In this document: in pieces, positions 24,790-33,173 of the stretch
How positions within the stretch are numbered: position 1 is the stretch's first letter
How the letters are laid out: each line of letters opens with the position of its first letter
DNA from: an uncultured Muribaculaceae bacterium
GTDB lineage: Bacteria > Bacteroidota > Bacteroidia > Bacteroidales > Muribaculaceae
Length of the DNA stretch: 42,808 bases
Reading direction: 5' to 3'
Assembly (NCBI GenBank): GCA_910585285.1
Contig: CAJUDL010000030.1
Span: forward strand, 1-42,808
Made by a program: the position numbers and the translations under genes
Notes under the pieces: model-generated
Told to the model about the DNA's origin: nothing
What the model saw: the letters and a program-made list of their open reading frames with translations, nothing else
Database searches by the model: none

Positions 24790-25439
24790 TCGAGATAAGA
24801 GCGGATGCCATTGGTCCATGCCCGGTAACCGGGTCCGGTAAGATGCAAACCATCGTTGGTATATTTTTTATTGAGTTTGCCGCTTTTGTCTGCAAGGAAA
24901 GGCCAGAGGTCTATATATTCCAGATCGTTTTTTTCAGCAATCTCCTTGATGCGCTTATTGAATTCGACGATTGTATTCTCTTTCCCCTTTAGATTCTTAT
25001 ACACTCCATAATCATTATTTATAGGCATAATGCTCTGGAGATACAGCTGTGTTTCGGGCGAGCGATGCAGAATTTCATTTACCAGCCTCTCGTATCTTTC
25101 CGCCAGCTTGTCGACGCTGTGACCATGCGACACATCATTGATGCCGATTAGTAGAAAGATTTTCTTAGGGTGTCCTTTTACAACTTGCTCCAATCGTTTT
25201 TGCACTCCGGGAATGATGTCTGATCTTATACCCCGGTTTTTCACATCCTCTCTTTTGAACAGTTCTTCGAAATTGCCGCCGTCCGTGATGGAGTTGCCGA
25301 GGAAGATGATGTCGTTTTCAGTGACCGGCAGATGGTCGAACAAAGACACTCTCTGTTCCCAATACTTGTCGGCATGTGCCGACGTGGATATGAACAGAGT
25401 AAAAATCAATAAGGCTAAGCGAATACTATTATATAACAT
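24783..25439 (-). CDS. Secreted SGNH/GDSL hydrolase
   Basis: 218 aa with a signal peptide (~1-23, ending SAHA). All four SGNH blocks are visible: S50 in IIFLGNSIT, the conserved glycine of the region near 70-72, N101 in LLIGINDVS, and D196/H199 in TNDGLHL. Such enzymes remove acyl (often acetyl) groups from sugars or esters in the periplasm. It overlaps the sugar kinase gene by 11 nt, suggesting that both handle the same amino-sugar or acetylated sugar. The substrate cannot be read from sequence. Confidence 0.93.
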   Translation of the reverse strand: MLYNSIRLALLIFTLFISTSAHADKYWEQRVSLFDHLPVTENDIIFLGNSITDGGNFEELFKREDVKNRGIRSDIIPGVQKRLEQVVKGHPKKIFLLIGINDVSHGHSVDKLAERYERLVNEILHRSPETQLYLQSIMPINNDYGVYKNLKGKENTIVEFNKRIKEIAEKNDLEYIDLWPFLADKSGKLNKKYTNDGLHLTGPGYRAWTNGIRSYLDE

Positions 25440-26298
25440 TATAATCTGTATGATATATTTTAAGTCCGGTCATGGGATGCTGTTCTATAAGTCCGATTTT
25501 AAAGCCCTCGCTTTCCGTCACCTCCGTGAGAATGTCTCGGAAATGATACGCTACAGAACCTATATAACTTACGGGATAGGAATGAGAATCCTTGTATCGC
25601 GCCACATTGCGGGCGATGAATCTCCTGAATTCCTGTTTTACCATCGAGTTGATATATGAATCGCTGACATGGCTTTTAATAAAAGGAACAAATGAAGCCA
25701 GAAAAATATTAGGGTTCGGAGACCTGTATACATTTCTTATTACATCTCCTTTGGAAAGTCCGGTCTCTTCGAAGAATGCGTCACATACTGTTTTGGGTGC
25801 AATCTCTTTGAACACGTCACCGAGCAGCCTTTTGCCAAGAGCTGTGCCTCCACCCTCGTCACCGAGTATGAATCCTAAAGGGGGAATATTACGGATAATT
25901 TCTTTCCCGTCGAAAAATGCAGAATTGGAACCGGTGCCGAGTATGCACACTATTCCCGGTATGCCATCCAGCACGCGGCAGGCAGCAAGCATGTCGGATT
26001 GCACTTCCGCCACATCTGGATCCCATACTTCACGGATCGCCTCCTCCATAGTGGAGCATATCTCAGTGGTGGCGGCTCCTGAACCGTAATAATGGATCTC
26101 GTTTATCCTGATGGATGCTTCTAATTTTTGTTTGACAGCCGAAAAATAGGTTACGGCATCCTGTTTTGAAATGCGCGCGACGTTAAACCCCTCGGTAGTG
26201 AACGAGGCTTTGGTGTTACCTTCCATGTCTACAAGAAGCCACTCAACTTTTGTGGAGCCTCCGTCAGCAATAAGGATATATCGAATGTTTTCGTACAT
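25429..26298 (-). CDS. BadF/BadG-type N-acetylglucosamine kinase-like protein
   Basis: 289 aa, an ASKHA-fold sugar kinase: ADGGSTKVEW (phosphate-1 loop, D12), VCILGTGSNSAFF (phosphate-2, ~117-128) and GFILGDEGGGTALGK (sugar and adenosine loop). These match the N-acetylglucosamine kinase branch of the BadF family common in Bacteroidetes. It would phosphorylate an amino sugar in the cytosol, probably from cell-wall recycling or glycans. It is the first gene of its unit, overlapping the SGNH hydrolase by 11 nt. A palindromic repeat (copy D) lies 12 nt upstream of its start. Confidence 0.88.
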   Translation of the reverse strand: MYENIRYILIADGGSTKVEWLLVDMEGNTKASFTTEGFNVARISKQDAVTYFSAVKQKLEASIRINEIHYYGSGAATTEICSTMEEAIREVWDPDVAEVQSDMLAACRVLDGIPGIVCILGTGSNSAFFDGKEIIRNIPPLGFILGDEGGGTALGKRLLGDVFKEIAPKTVCDAFFEETGLSKGDVIRNVYRSPNPNIFLASFVPFIKSHVSDSYINSMVKQEFRRFIARNVARYKDSHSYPVSYIGSVAYHFRDILTEVTESEGFKIGLIEQHPMTGLKIYHTDYNVI

Positions 26299-26309
26299 TT
26301 ATTTTATTT

Positions 26310-26442
26310 AAGTTTCGCAAGCTTCAACTTAAAGTTTAAGAGTTTAAAAGTTTAAAAGTTTATTCGCATCAAACAAATAAACTCATAAACTGCGCTTGCG
26401 CGATTAAACTTTTAAACTTCAACTTTACGCTTGCGAAAGTTG
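26310..26442 (+). repeat. Palindromic intergenic repeat, copy D (internally deleted)
   Basis: 133 bp, same orientation as A and B, but about 30 bp of the centre, including the GATGCGAA arm, is missing. Direct repeats are not convincing (a shared ATTTTA only). It lies just upstream of the sugar kinase. Confidence 0.8.
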
Positions 26443-26669
26443 AATCATTTTAAATGTGAATAGTCCACAAAATTAAATTAAAAAGTGGAGATACGCAAAA
26501 AAACGTTCATGGCATTAGCGGAAATTGACATCAGAAGTGTCAATATAGGTGTAAGGCGGAAAAGTTAGGTTAACTTTCCTTGAAAACTCATGGAAACTCC
26601 ACTTGATTTTTTTGTTTAAACTTAAGACTATATAGCTAAACTTAAAAATAATACTGCAAACTCTACATT
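26443..26669. other. Divergent intergenic region upstream of the plus-strand locus
   Basis: This 227-bp spacer separates the minus-strand kinase from the plus-strand cluster and must hold promoters for one or both. I find no exact TAnnTTTG box; TAACTTTC (26571-26578) is one base off. It contains the inverted repeat at 26524-26544, listed separately. Confidence 0.4.
26524..26544. promoter_or_regulatory. Inverted repeat, possible operator
   Basis: ATTGACA-TCAGAAG-TGTCAAT, a perfect 7-bp inverted repeat with a 7-nt spacer, about 125 bp upstream of the first gene of the plus-strand locus. This is the size of a typical dimeric regulator site. Regulator unknown. Confidence 0.35.
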
Positions 26670-27680
26670 ATGAAATTCTCAAAGAAAACTGTTTTATGCC
26701 TGATGGCAACATTCGCATTTTGTGCGATGGGCACTGTTCTGACTTCTTGTGGCGGGGATACCCCAGACTCTCCGGAACCTGCACCAAAACCGACTCCTGA
26801 AGAACCAACTCCTGCACCTGTAGAGTCAGATGAGCTGCGAATCATGTCTTTTAATATGCGAACGATTACTTCTGCTGATGAAGGTGACAAATCTTGGGAT
26901 AGTAGGAAGCCGGCGATAGTATCCATGATAAAGGATCAGAAACCGGATATTATAGCTGGTCAGGAGCTTACTATTCCACAACGTACATTTATCAAAGATG
27001 AGCTTCCGGATTATCTGATGATCGAGATTCCAGGTACGGGACCAAACGGAGGTAATGATGTCCTGATGTATCTAAAAAATCGTTTTGAAGTGGTGACATC
27101 CGGATATTTCTGGTTGAGTGACACTCCTGATACCCCATCTAAAAGTTTCAGTGTAGGCGACAATAAATATCACTGCACGGTGTGGGCTACTTTTAAAGAA
27201 ATAACGTCAGGACTGGAATTTGTGGCGATGGGCACTCATTTCCCTGTCAGGACCAATAGCGCTTATGATGCCAGTGCATATATAGAGGCAAGACAGAAAA
27301 GCGCGGAATTATGCATTGCGAGAATGAGGGGGATCGCCGGCAATGACAAAATGTGTTTTCTGATGGGTGATATGAACCAAGCGTGGAAAACAAGCAAGGG
27401 GGAGGACAATGCAGACGGTCAGAGAATCCTCGGAATCATTAAGGCTTGGATGAAAGAGGCCCGCACAGAAGTAAAAGATAATACGCCTGTTGGTGTGACT
27501 TCTTATAATTCATATGGCAGTGGCGCTATGAATCCTAACCGTATAATTGACCATATATTTTATCGTAATGCGGAAGGTCTTGATTTTACCACAATAGTGA
27601 AATCTTATAATAATATTCGATATATATCCGATCATTACCCAATCATGTTGAGGGTGAAATTACCAGGAATTAAGAAATAA
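26670..27680 (+). CDS. Endonuclease/exonuclease/phosphatase-family lipoprotein
   Basis: 336 aa. Lipoprotein signal ending LTSC (Cys27), then a proline/glutamate-rich spacer (~33-52), then a complete EEP (DNase I-like) fold: RIMSFNMRT with N62, AGQEL with catalytic E99, MGTHFPV, FLMGDMNQAW, IIDHIFYRN and ISDHYPIML. EEP proteins use a metal to cut phosphodiesters or phosphate esters; the substrate may be nucleic acid, a lipid or a sugar phosphate. It is probably anchored on the cell surface or periplasmic face. It is a tandem paralogue of the next gene. Confidence 0.93.
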   Translation: MKFSKKTVLCLMATFAFCAMGTVLTSCGGDTPDSPEPAPKPTPEEPTPAPVESDELRIMSFNMRTITSADEGDKSWDSRKPAIVSMIKDQKPDIIAGQELTIPQRTFIKDELPDYLMIEIPGTGPNGGNDVLMYLKNRFEVVTSGYFWLSDTPDTPSKSFSVGDNKYHCTVWATFKEITSGLEFVAMGTHFPVRTNSAYDASAYIEARQKSAELCIARMRGIAGNDKMCFLMGDMNQAWKTSKGEDNADGQRILGIIKAWMKEARTEVKDNTPVGVTSYNSYGSGAMNPNRIIDHIFYRNAEGLDFTTIVKSYNNIRYISDHYPIMLRVKLPGIKK

Positions 27681-27720
27681 GGTAAAACGCAAAAGGTAAG
27701 AAAAGAAAATATAGCTTTAA

Positions 27721-28614
27721 ATGAAAAAGGTATTAGTTTTAGTAATGTTATTTTCAATCCTCTGTGCTGAGCGAATCAGCGCAGAGGAATTGAGAATAAT
27801 GTCGTTCAATGTGAGATATAATACGCCAAAAGATCTTGGTGAAAATTCCTGGGATGCTCGCAAAGGAGCAGTCGTGAACCTGATAAAGCAGATGTCTCCG
27901 GATGTTGTAGGACTTCAGGAACCGCGCACTATCCAGCGAGCATATATAAAGGAATCGTTGCCTGAATATGCATATATGGAAGCTCCCGGCACAGGTGACG
28001 GAAGAGGCGGCAATGTCGGATTGATTTATCGTTCCGACAAATTTGAAAAGGTTGACGGAGGATGGTTTTATCTTGGACCAACCCCTGATATTCCCTCTCC
28101 AGCCTTTGATGCACCTGACAGCACTTGGCGTGTAACTATCTGGGCAAAACTTCGCGACAAGAAAAGCGGGAAAGAATTTACAGCCTTATCGACACACCTT
28201 CCCGTGCGCACAAAGCCGCATCTTGCAGCGGAACCATATGTAAAGTCCCGTTTCCATGCTTCTCAACTTAATGTGAAACGTCTGAAAGACGTGGCAGGTG
28301 AAGATGGCACATGTTTCATTGTCGGAGACATGAACTGTTCTTTGCAGCAGGCGGATGGGTCAATCAATTATGATGGAGTGAAAGCTCTATCTCCATATCA
28401 TGAATGGATGGAAGATGCACGTAAATTTGACGAACATCCTGAAATCAACAGCTTTAATGCTTTCGGGAGGGGAGAAGACTCACCACATCGAAAAATAGAC
28501 CAGATCTATTATCGCAATGCACAGCCTATATCTTTTGTGACGATTACAGAACCGGTGGATGGTTTCAAATATGTTTCCGATCATTATCCTCTGATGCTCA
28601 CCTGTGAGTATTAA
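27721..28614 (+). CDS. Secreted endonuclease/exonuclease/phosphatase-family protein
   Basis: 297 aa with a cleavable signal peptide (~1-21). EEP motifs are intact: RIMSFNVRYN (N30), VGLQEP (E67), STHLPVRT, FIVGDMNCS, KIDQIYYR and VSDHYPLML. In the fifth block DQ replaces the DH seen in its upstream paralogue. It lacks the lipobox and the proline spacer, so the pair would work in different places. It begins 40 bp after the first gene. The two probably arose by duplication; which substrate is shared is unknown. Confidence 0.93.
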   Translation: MKKVLVLVMLFSILCAERISAEELRIMSFNVRYNTPKDLGENSWDARKGAVVNLIKQMSPDVVGLQEPRTIQRAYIKESLPEYAYMEAPGTGDGRGGNVGLIYRSDKFEKVDGGWFYLGPTPDIPSPAFDAPDSTWRVTIWAKLRDKKSGKEFTALSTHLPVRTKPHLAAEPYVKSRFHASQLNVKRLKDVAGEDGTCFIVGDMNCSLQQADGSINYDGVKALSPYHEWMEDARKFDEHPEINSFNAFGRGEDSPHRKIDQIYYRNAQPISFVTITEPVDGFKYVSDHYPLMLTCEY

Positions 28615-28621
28615 ACAGTTT

Positions 28622-28794
28622 ATATAAATAATTCAACTTTCGCAAGCGCAAAGTTGAAGTTTAAAAGTTTAATCGCGCAAGCGCAGTTTATGAGTTTATT
28701 TGTTTGATGCGAATAAATGAAAACTAAATCATGTTCGCATCCGATAAACTTTTAAACTTTTAAACTTTAAGTTGAAGCTTGCGAAACTTAAATA
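28622..28794 (-). repeat. Palindromic intergenic repeat, copy E
   Basis: Core 28634-28789 (156 bp), reverse orientation like copy C, with the intact GATGCGAA/TTCGCATC centre. Flanks share only TAAATAA, not clearly a duplication. It fills the gap between the second EEP gene and the DUF6259-like gene and ends 15 nt before the next start codon. Confidence 0.8.
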
Positions 28795-28804
28795 AAATCA
28801 TATC

Positions 28805-30934
28805 ATGAGACGACTATTTATTATTGCTTTGGCATCTTTCTGTGGTATAGGAGTTGTCAGTGCGAAAAACTACACTTTGCAAAATGACAAAGTTCAGGTT
28901 GCCATAGATGAGCGAGGACGCTTGAAAAGCCTGAAAAACCTGACGACCGGTCGTGACTATGCCGGTGACGGTTATCTCTGGCGACTTTATTATGAACGCA
29001 AGGGTTTCAAGGAAAATGAAATCGCTGCAGGGATGCAATCCTCTCCGAAAATTGAGCAGGAGGGTAATAGCCTGATACTTACATATCCGCATGTCACACA
29101 CGCTGACACTACGGTGAATGTGGCGTTGAAGTTTACTATTTCTCTTGAACCCGAGATGGTGCGTTTCAGTTCTGAAATCACCAATAATCAGCCACACACC
29201 ATTGTGCGTGAGTTGCATTATCCTCTCATTCAGGATATGAAACTTCCTGCCGACTATAAACTTTTCCTAACCCATACCGGCGGCCAGGTCTATGACAATC
29301 CCAAAGCGTTGATTGAGAAATATTCCATGGCGAAGCCCTACGCCACTCCGGCACAACGGTTCCGTCAGATGCCTGCTGCTTATCCTACACGCGCCACAAC
29401 GGCAGGGTGCAGCGGAAATATGGCTGCCAACTGTTTTGCATGGTGGAACGACAAGGAAGGACTCTATCTCGGATCTCACGATCCTAAATTTCAGGACACT
29501 GGACACAGTCTCCGCCTATATCCTGATGGAAATAAAAAATTCACCCGTCTTGAGACCGGTTTCCAAAAATTTCCCCACGTCTTTTATGGTGAAACATGGG
29601 TAAATACGGCAAACGTCATAGCCCCTTACACCGGAACATGGCACAAGACCTCTGATTTTTATAAGGAATGGGCAAAAAGTTGGTGGGAGCATCGCGACTC
29701 TCCAGAATGGGTGAAGAAGATGAAGAGCTGGCAGCGTATTATCTTTAAATCCCAGTATGGTGAATATCATTTCCGTTATGCAGATCTGAACGGTCGTATC
29801 AAAAAGGCGGGAGAGGACTCCGGTTGCGACGTGGTATTTCCTTTCGGCTGGTGGCTCGAAGGTATGGATCACGGAAACCCCGACTATTCTCCCAACACTG
29901 AAGAGGGTGGAGACGAGGCATGGAAGAAAGCTATAGCTGACTATAAAGCGGCTGGTGGCAAGATTCTTATGTATTACAATGGCAAACTCATAGACCGAGA
30001 GAGCGATTTCTATAAGAAAGGTAAAGCCAAAAAAATCGCATATTGTGACAATACAGGAGCAGAGCTTACAGAGCAGTACCGTTTTACAGGCAATGGTTCC
30101 TTCCTCGGTTCATATGACGCACGAACCTTCTGTGTCGCCGACACCCGCAACGCGGAATGGCGCAAGAAACTTATCCAGATGGCTGATCGCGCACGTAAAC
30201 TCGGTGCCAATTCCGTATTTTATGATCAGCTCGGCTATGCAGAGGCTGTGACAAACTGGGATCTCAGTCGTGAATTCCCGGTTCCTAACCATTGTGTGAT
30301 AGCAGACAAGGCGAGAACTTTGAAAGAGATACGCGATCACAATGCCAAGTATGATCCCGAATTCGCATTGGGAACAGAATGGCTTACCGATGCCACCGCT
30401 AATTATTGTGATTACATTCATATCTATCAGGTTACAGCCGGACCCAATAGCTTCATAGACTGGTTCCGCTATACTTTCCCCGAAGTGAAGGTTTCAGACC
30501 GCGAGATCCGCGATGACAACGATATACCTCGCCGTGTTAACAACACTGTGTTGAAAGGTCTTGTGAACGATATCGAAATTTACCGCTGTCGTGGTCTTAT
30601 CGATGAAACGCCCGTATATCAGGCTTATCTTAAAAAAGTGAACGACATAAAAGATAAATATGCTGATCTTTTGCTCGCCGGCACCTATCGCGACACACAG
30701 GGATTCACCTCTACCAATCCGGAAATAGAAGCACGCGCCTTTGTCAATGGCAACAGCATGGCGATAGTTGCAACACGCGTATCATCGGGCGAACCGGAGG
30801 AAACTGTTATTGACGTTCCCGGATATAAGTTCCGCGAGAGTTCTGTGCTTGGCAACGCACAGGTTAAACCCGACGGCACTCGTGCGAAATTCGGACAAAA
30901 CGACCTGGCAGTACTTATTTTTGATAAAATCTGA
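28805..30934 (+). CDS. Secreted glycoside hydrolase candidate (DUF6259-like)
   Basis: 709 aa with a signal peptide (~1-20, ending VVSA). An N-terminal beta-sandwich (~22-270; repeated short strands, TLQNDKVQVAIDERGRLKSLKN) precedes a TIM-barrel-like region. Barrel-type acidic motifs include CDVVFPFGWWLEGMDHGNPD (~345-364) and NSVFYDQLGYAE, followed by a C-terminal beta domain. The architecture resembles DUF6259 proteins, which sit near GH36/GH101-type retaining glycosidases. The catalytic acids are not certain: the Asp in FYDQLG is the best nucleophile candidate. It precedes the sigma/anti-sigma pair and is followed by a terminator. Confidence 0.7.
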   Translation: MRRLFIIALASFCGIGVVSAKNYTLQNDKVQVAIDERGRLKSLKNLTTGRDYAGDGYLWRLYYERKGFKENEIAAGMQSSPKIEQEGNSLILTYPHVTHADTTVNVALKFTISLEPEMVRFSSEITNNQPHTIVRELHYPLIQDMKLPADYKLFLTHTGGQVYDNPKALIEKYSMAKPYATPAQRFRQMPAAYPTRATTAGCSGNMAANCFAWWNDKEGLYLGSHDPKFQDTGHSLRLYPDGNKKFTRLETGFQKFPHVFYGETWVNTANVIAPYTGTWHKTSDFYKEWAKSWWEHRDSPEWVKKMKSWQRIIFKSQYGEYHFRYADLNGRIKKAGEDSGCDVVFPFGWWLEGMDHGNPDYSPNTEEGGDEAWKKAIADYKAAGGKILMYYNGKLIDRESDFYKKGKAKKIAYCDNTGAELTEQYRFTGNGSFLGSYDARTFCVADTRNAEWRKKLIQMADRARKLGANSVFYDQLGYAEAVTNWDLSREFPVPNHCVIADKARTLKEIRDHNAKYDPEFALGTEWLTDATANYCDYIHIYQVTAGPNSFIDWFRYTFPEVKVSDREIRDDNDIPRRVNNTVLKGLVNDIEIYRCRGLIDETPVYQAYLKKVNDIKDKYADLLLAGTYRDTQGFTSTNPEIEARAFVNGNSMAIVATRVSSGEPEETVIDVPGYKFRESSVLGNAQVKPDGTRAKFGQNDLAVLIFDKI

Positions 30935-30947
30935 AAAACTCTCAGAG

Positions 30948-30973
30948 AGTGTTTAAATTTTAAACACTTTTTT
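30948..30973 (+). terminator. Intrinsic terminator after the DUF6259-like gene
   Basis: AGTGTTTAA-ATT-TTAAACACT, a 9-bp stem with a 3-nt loop, followed by T5. Located 14 nt past the stop codon. Confidence 0.75.
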
Positions 30974-31019
30974 CAATTCCCGTTAGCGGAATCTTAATGT
31001 TAACGTGTCTTAAATATGT

Positions 31020-31057
31020 ATCCGGAATCAAAAGGGTAACTCCTTGGCATTCCGGAT
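31020..31057. promoter_or_regulatory. Inverted repeat upstream of the ECF sigma gene
   Basis: ATCCGGAAT (31020-31028) and ATTCCGGAT (31049-31057), a perfect 9-bp inverted repeat with a 20-nt spacer, ~40 bp before the sigma factor start. It could be an operator or a leader hairpin. Confidence 0.35.
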
Positions 31058-31098
31058 GCATAATAACCCAATACTAACCTGAGATCTAAACCACTTCT

Positions 31099-31680
31099 AT
31101 GCCACATAACCATAAAAAGGAACTAAGGACTAAATTTGAGCAGGTCTTCCTTCAAAACTCAGGAAAGATATTCAATTTTGTCCTCTCCGTAAGCAACGGC
31201 AACAGCTATCTTGCCGAAGAAGTGACCCAAACTGCTTTCCAGAAATTATGGGAGCAACTTGATTCTTCAGCAACAGTAGAGAATATGACCTCATATCTCT
31301 TTACCGCTGCAAAAAACATAATGTTTAATTTAAGTCGCCATGAAACGGTGAAATGGATTTATCAGAATTACCTGATGCAACACCGCATGGAATCCGAACT
31401 GACCACCGATCAGACCATAGAAGGGAATTTCATGATGCAATATATAAGGACATTGCTTGAAGAGATGCCTCCGATGAGAAGAAAAGTGTTCGAAATGAGC
31501 AAACTCGATTATTATTCCACAAAAGAAATAGCCGAACAGTTGAACCTGTCGGTGAGCACAATAGAGACACATATTCAGCTTGGATTACGCTTTATGCGTG
31601 AAGAACTCCGCAAGCGATATGGCATAGTAGTCTCGATGATGTTTCCAATTGCTGCTCTTTTACCAATAATCCAAATCTAA
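31099..31680 (+). CDS. ECF sigma-70 factor (SusC-linked)
   Basis: 193 aa. Region 2 (~10-75, EEVTQTAFQKLWEQL) contacts the -10 element and core polymerase; region 4 (~110-175, MPPMRRKVFEMSKLDYYSTKEIAEQLNLSVSTIETHI, HTH included) reads the -35 element. A short hydrophobic C-terminal tail (VVSMMFPIAALLPIIQI) is seen in this Bacteroidetes group. It would direct transcription of the SusC/SusD operon when freed from the FecR protein encoded 20 bp downstream. Confidence 0.95.
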   Translation: MPHNHKKELRTKFEQVFLQNSGKIFNFVLSVSNGNSYLAEEVTQTAFQKLWEQLDSSATVENMTSYLFTAAKNIMFNLSRHETVKWIYQNYLMQHRMESELTTDQTIEGNFMMQYIRTLLEEMPPMRRKVFEMSKLDYYSTKEIAEQLNLSVSTIETHIQLGLRFMREELRKRYGIVVSMMFPIAALLPIIQI

Positions 31681-31699
31681 CCACAATATATCTATCCAT

Positions 31700-32662
31700 A
31701 TGAATCAACATAAATACGATATCACCAATATTGTCGAGAATTCCTTGAGAGGGGATGCGTCTCCTGAAGAAATGATGCTTCTCTCGAATTGGGTAATCAC
31801 CGACAAGCATCTCAACGAATGGGTTGTAGAAGAGATCGCATCCCAGCCGCCTGTGGCAAAAGGGGCGGATCTTGACCATATATGTCAGAACATAATGAAG
31901 GAGAATAGTGGTCGTAAGGTAAGCCTGAAATATTTCTTGCTGACGATAGCCGCTCTTTTCGCCGGTTTCGGAGCTTTCTGGATTATGAACATAGAGCACC
32001 AGGAGCCACTCCATCCGCTAACAGTGCGCACTATGGAAGGAGAAAAATCAAGGGTTACGCTGCCTGACGGATCATCGGTGATGCTAAACTCTAAAACTCA
32101 ACTCAGTTATCTTTACGATGATGAGAAGGGGTTGAGAAACGTGAAACTGAATGGGGAGGCATGGTTCGATGTAAAGACCGATTCCAAACATCCCTTTATC
32201 GTTGATTGTGACAATTTGAAGGTAGAATGCCGAGGAACGGAATTCAATGTCACCGCTTATCAGGACGATGAAACCGTCACGGTGGTTCTCAAGGATGGTA
32301 ATATCAATGCCGTTTCTGCCCGCGATAATGTAGAGATGCGCCCGGGAATGCTTCTTCAGTATGACCGCACGTCAGGTCATGTCAACACGGACATGGTGAC
32401 AGCCTCAGACTATTGCGACTGGAAGAAAGGGGAGATCCATTGCGATAACATAACACTCGAAGCTCTTTTCAAGCGGCTTTCGCGCACTTACGGAGTGCCA
32501 ATACATATACAGACACCGTCATTGCGGAGTGAAAGGGTGTATGGTATGATGCTTGAAGGTGATCTCTCACATGTGCTTGATATAGTATGCGAAGCATGCG
32601 GAATGGAATACAGGATTGAAAAAGACAAATCCGTGTATGTTTTCAAATCGCACGCCGAATGA
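31700..32662 (+). CDS. FecR-family anti-sigma factor
   Basis: 320 aa. A cytosolic sigma-binding helical part (~1-75), one membrane segment (~75-95, YFLLTIAALFAGFGAFWIM), then a periplasmic FecR domain (TVRTMEGEKSRVTLPDGSSVMLNS, a hallmark) and a DUF4974-type C-terminal domain (ITLEALFKRLSRTYGV). It holds the ECF sigma factor until the STN domain of the SusC partner signals ligand. It follows the sigma gene by 20 bp and precedes the SusC operon, the classic order of a Bacteroidetes trans-envelope regulator. Confidence 0.95.
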   Translation: MNQHKYDITNIVENSLRGDASPEEMMLLSNWVITDKHLNEWVVEEIASQPPVAKGADLDHICQNIMKENSGRKVSLKYFLLTIAALFAGFGAFWIMNIEHQEPLHPLTVRTMEGEKSRVTLPDGSSVMLNSKTQLSYLYDDEKGLRNVKLNGEAWFDVKTDSKHPFIVDCDNLKVECRGTEFNVTAYQDDETVTVVLKDGNINAVSARDNVEMRPGMLLQYDRTSGHVNTDMVTASDYCDWKKGEIHCDNITLEALFKRLSRTYGVPIHIQTPSLRSERVYGMMLEGDLSHVLDIVCEACGMEYRIEKDKSVYVFKSHAE

Positions 32663-32673
32663 AATAAGCGCTA

Positions 32674-32712
32674 TTAAACTTTTAAACTTCAACTTTTCGC
32701 TTGCAAAAGTTG
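32674..32712 (+). repeat. Half copy of the palindromic intergenic repeat (copy F)
   Basis: Only the right-hand 39 bp of the element (TTAAACTTTTAAACTTCAAC ... AAAGTTG) is present, between the FecR gene and the small lipoprotein gene. AAATAAG before and GAATAAG after hint at a 6-7-bp duplication. Confidence 0.7.
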
Positions 32713-32753
32713 AATAAGAAATATTCATCACTTTTTAATTAACCTATAAAATC

Positions 32754-33173
32754 ATGTTAAAGACTACAGCAAGAATTCTGCTAATGCTCATAGCAATTCT
32801 TCCGTTGGGTAGCTGCGACGATGAAGATAATCGAGGAATCCCCGGATTCAGCGAGATCGTTGTCAGCCCGGCAAAGGATGTATATGAGGTTGGCGATCAG
32901 GTCACATGCACGATTCGCATGACAAGTCCTGCCGGTCCTACCTTGAAAAAAGCCACGTATTGGTGGTACACTTCCTGGTGGTTCAAGAGCACTGAATATC
33001 CAGTGGATTTTCAGGAGTTTAACGAGAACAACGAGTGTGTCTCGAATACAATCACTCTGACTGAGCCTGGAGATGTGAAACTCTATTTCTTCGGGCGACT
33101 CGAGTATCCCAATTATGACTGGGAGAAAATTGAGATATCCAAAACCATTAAAGTGAAAGGAACCGCATCATGA
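32754..33173 (+). CDS. Small lipoprotein coupled to SusC
   Basis: 139 aa. Lipobox LGSC (Cys ~21), then an Ig/PKD-like beta domain of ~115 residues (VGDQVTCTIRMTSPAG ... ATYWWYTSWWF ... VKLYFFGRLEY). The cluster of tryptophans and tyrosines could bind a sugar. I recognise no named family. It ends in the ATGA that starts SusC (stop 33171-33173, start 33170), so it is made together with the transporter; surface glycan-binding partners usually lie after SusD. It is likely an accessory surface protein. Confidence 0.7.
   Translation: MLKTTARILLMLIAILPLGSCDDEDNRGIPGFSEIVVSPAKDVYEVGDQVTCTIRMTSPAGPTLKKATYWWYTSWWFKSTEYPVDFQEFNENNECVSNTITLTEPGDVKLYFFGRLEYPNYDWEKIEISKTIKVKGTAS

Noticed and set aside
26571..26578. 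TAACTTTC as promoter of the EEP genes
   Set aside because: One base off TAnnTTTG with no TTTG-like -33 element at a suitable distance.
19092..28789. CRISPR array or tRNA-like structure in the repeats
   Set aside because: Copies are kilobases apart, have no regular spacers, and no cas genes are visible; the hairpins lack tRNA features.
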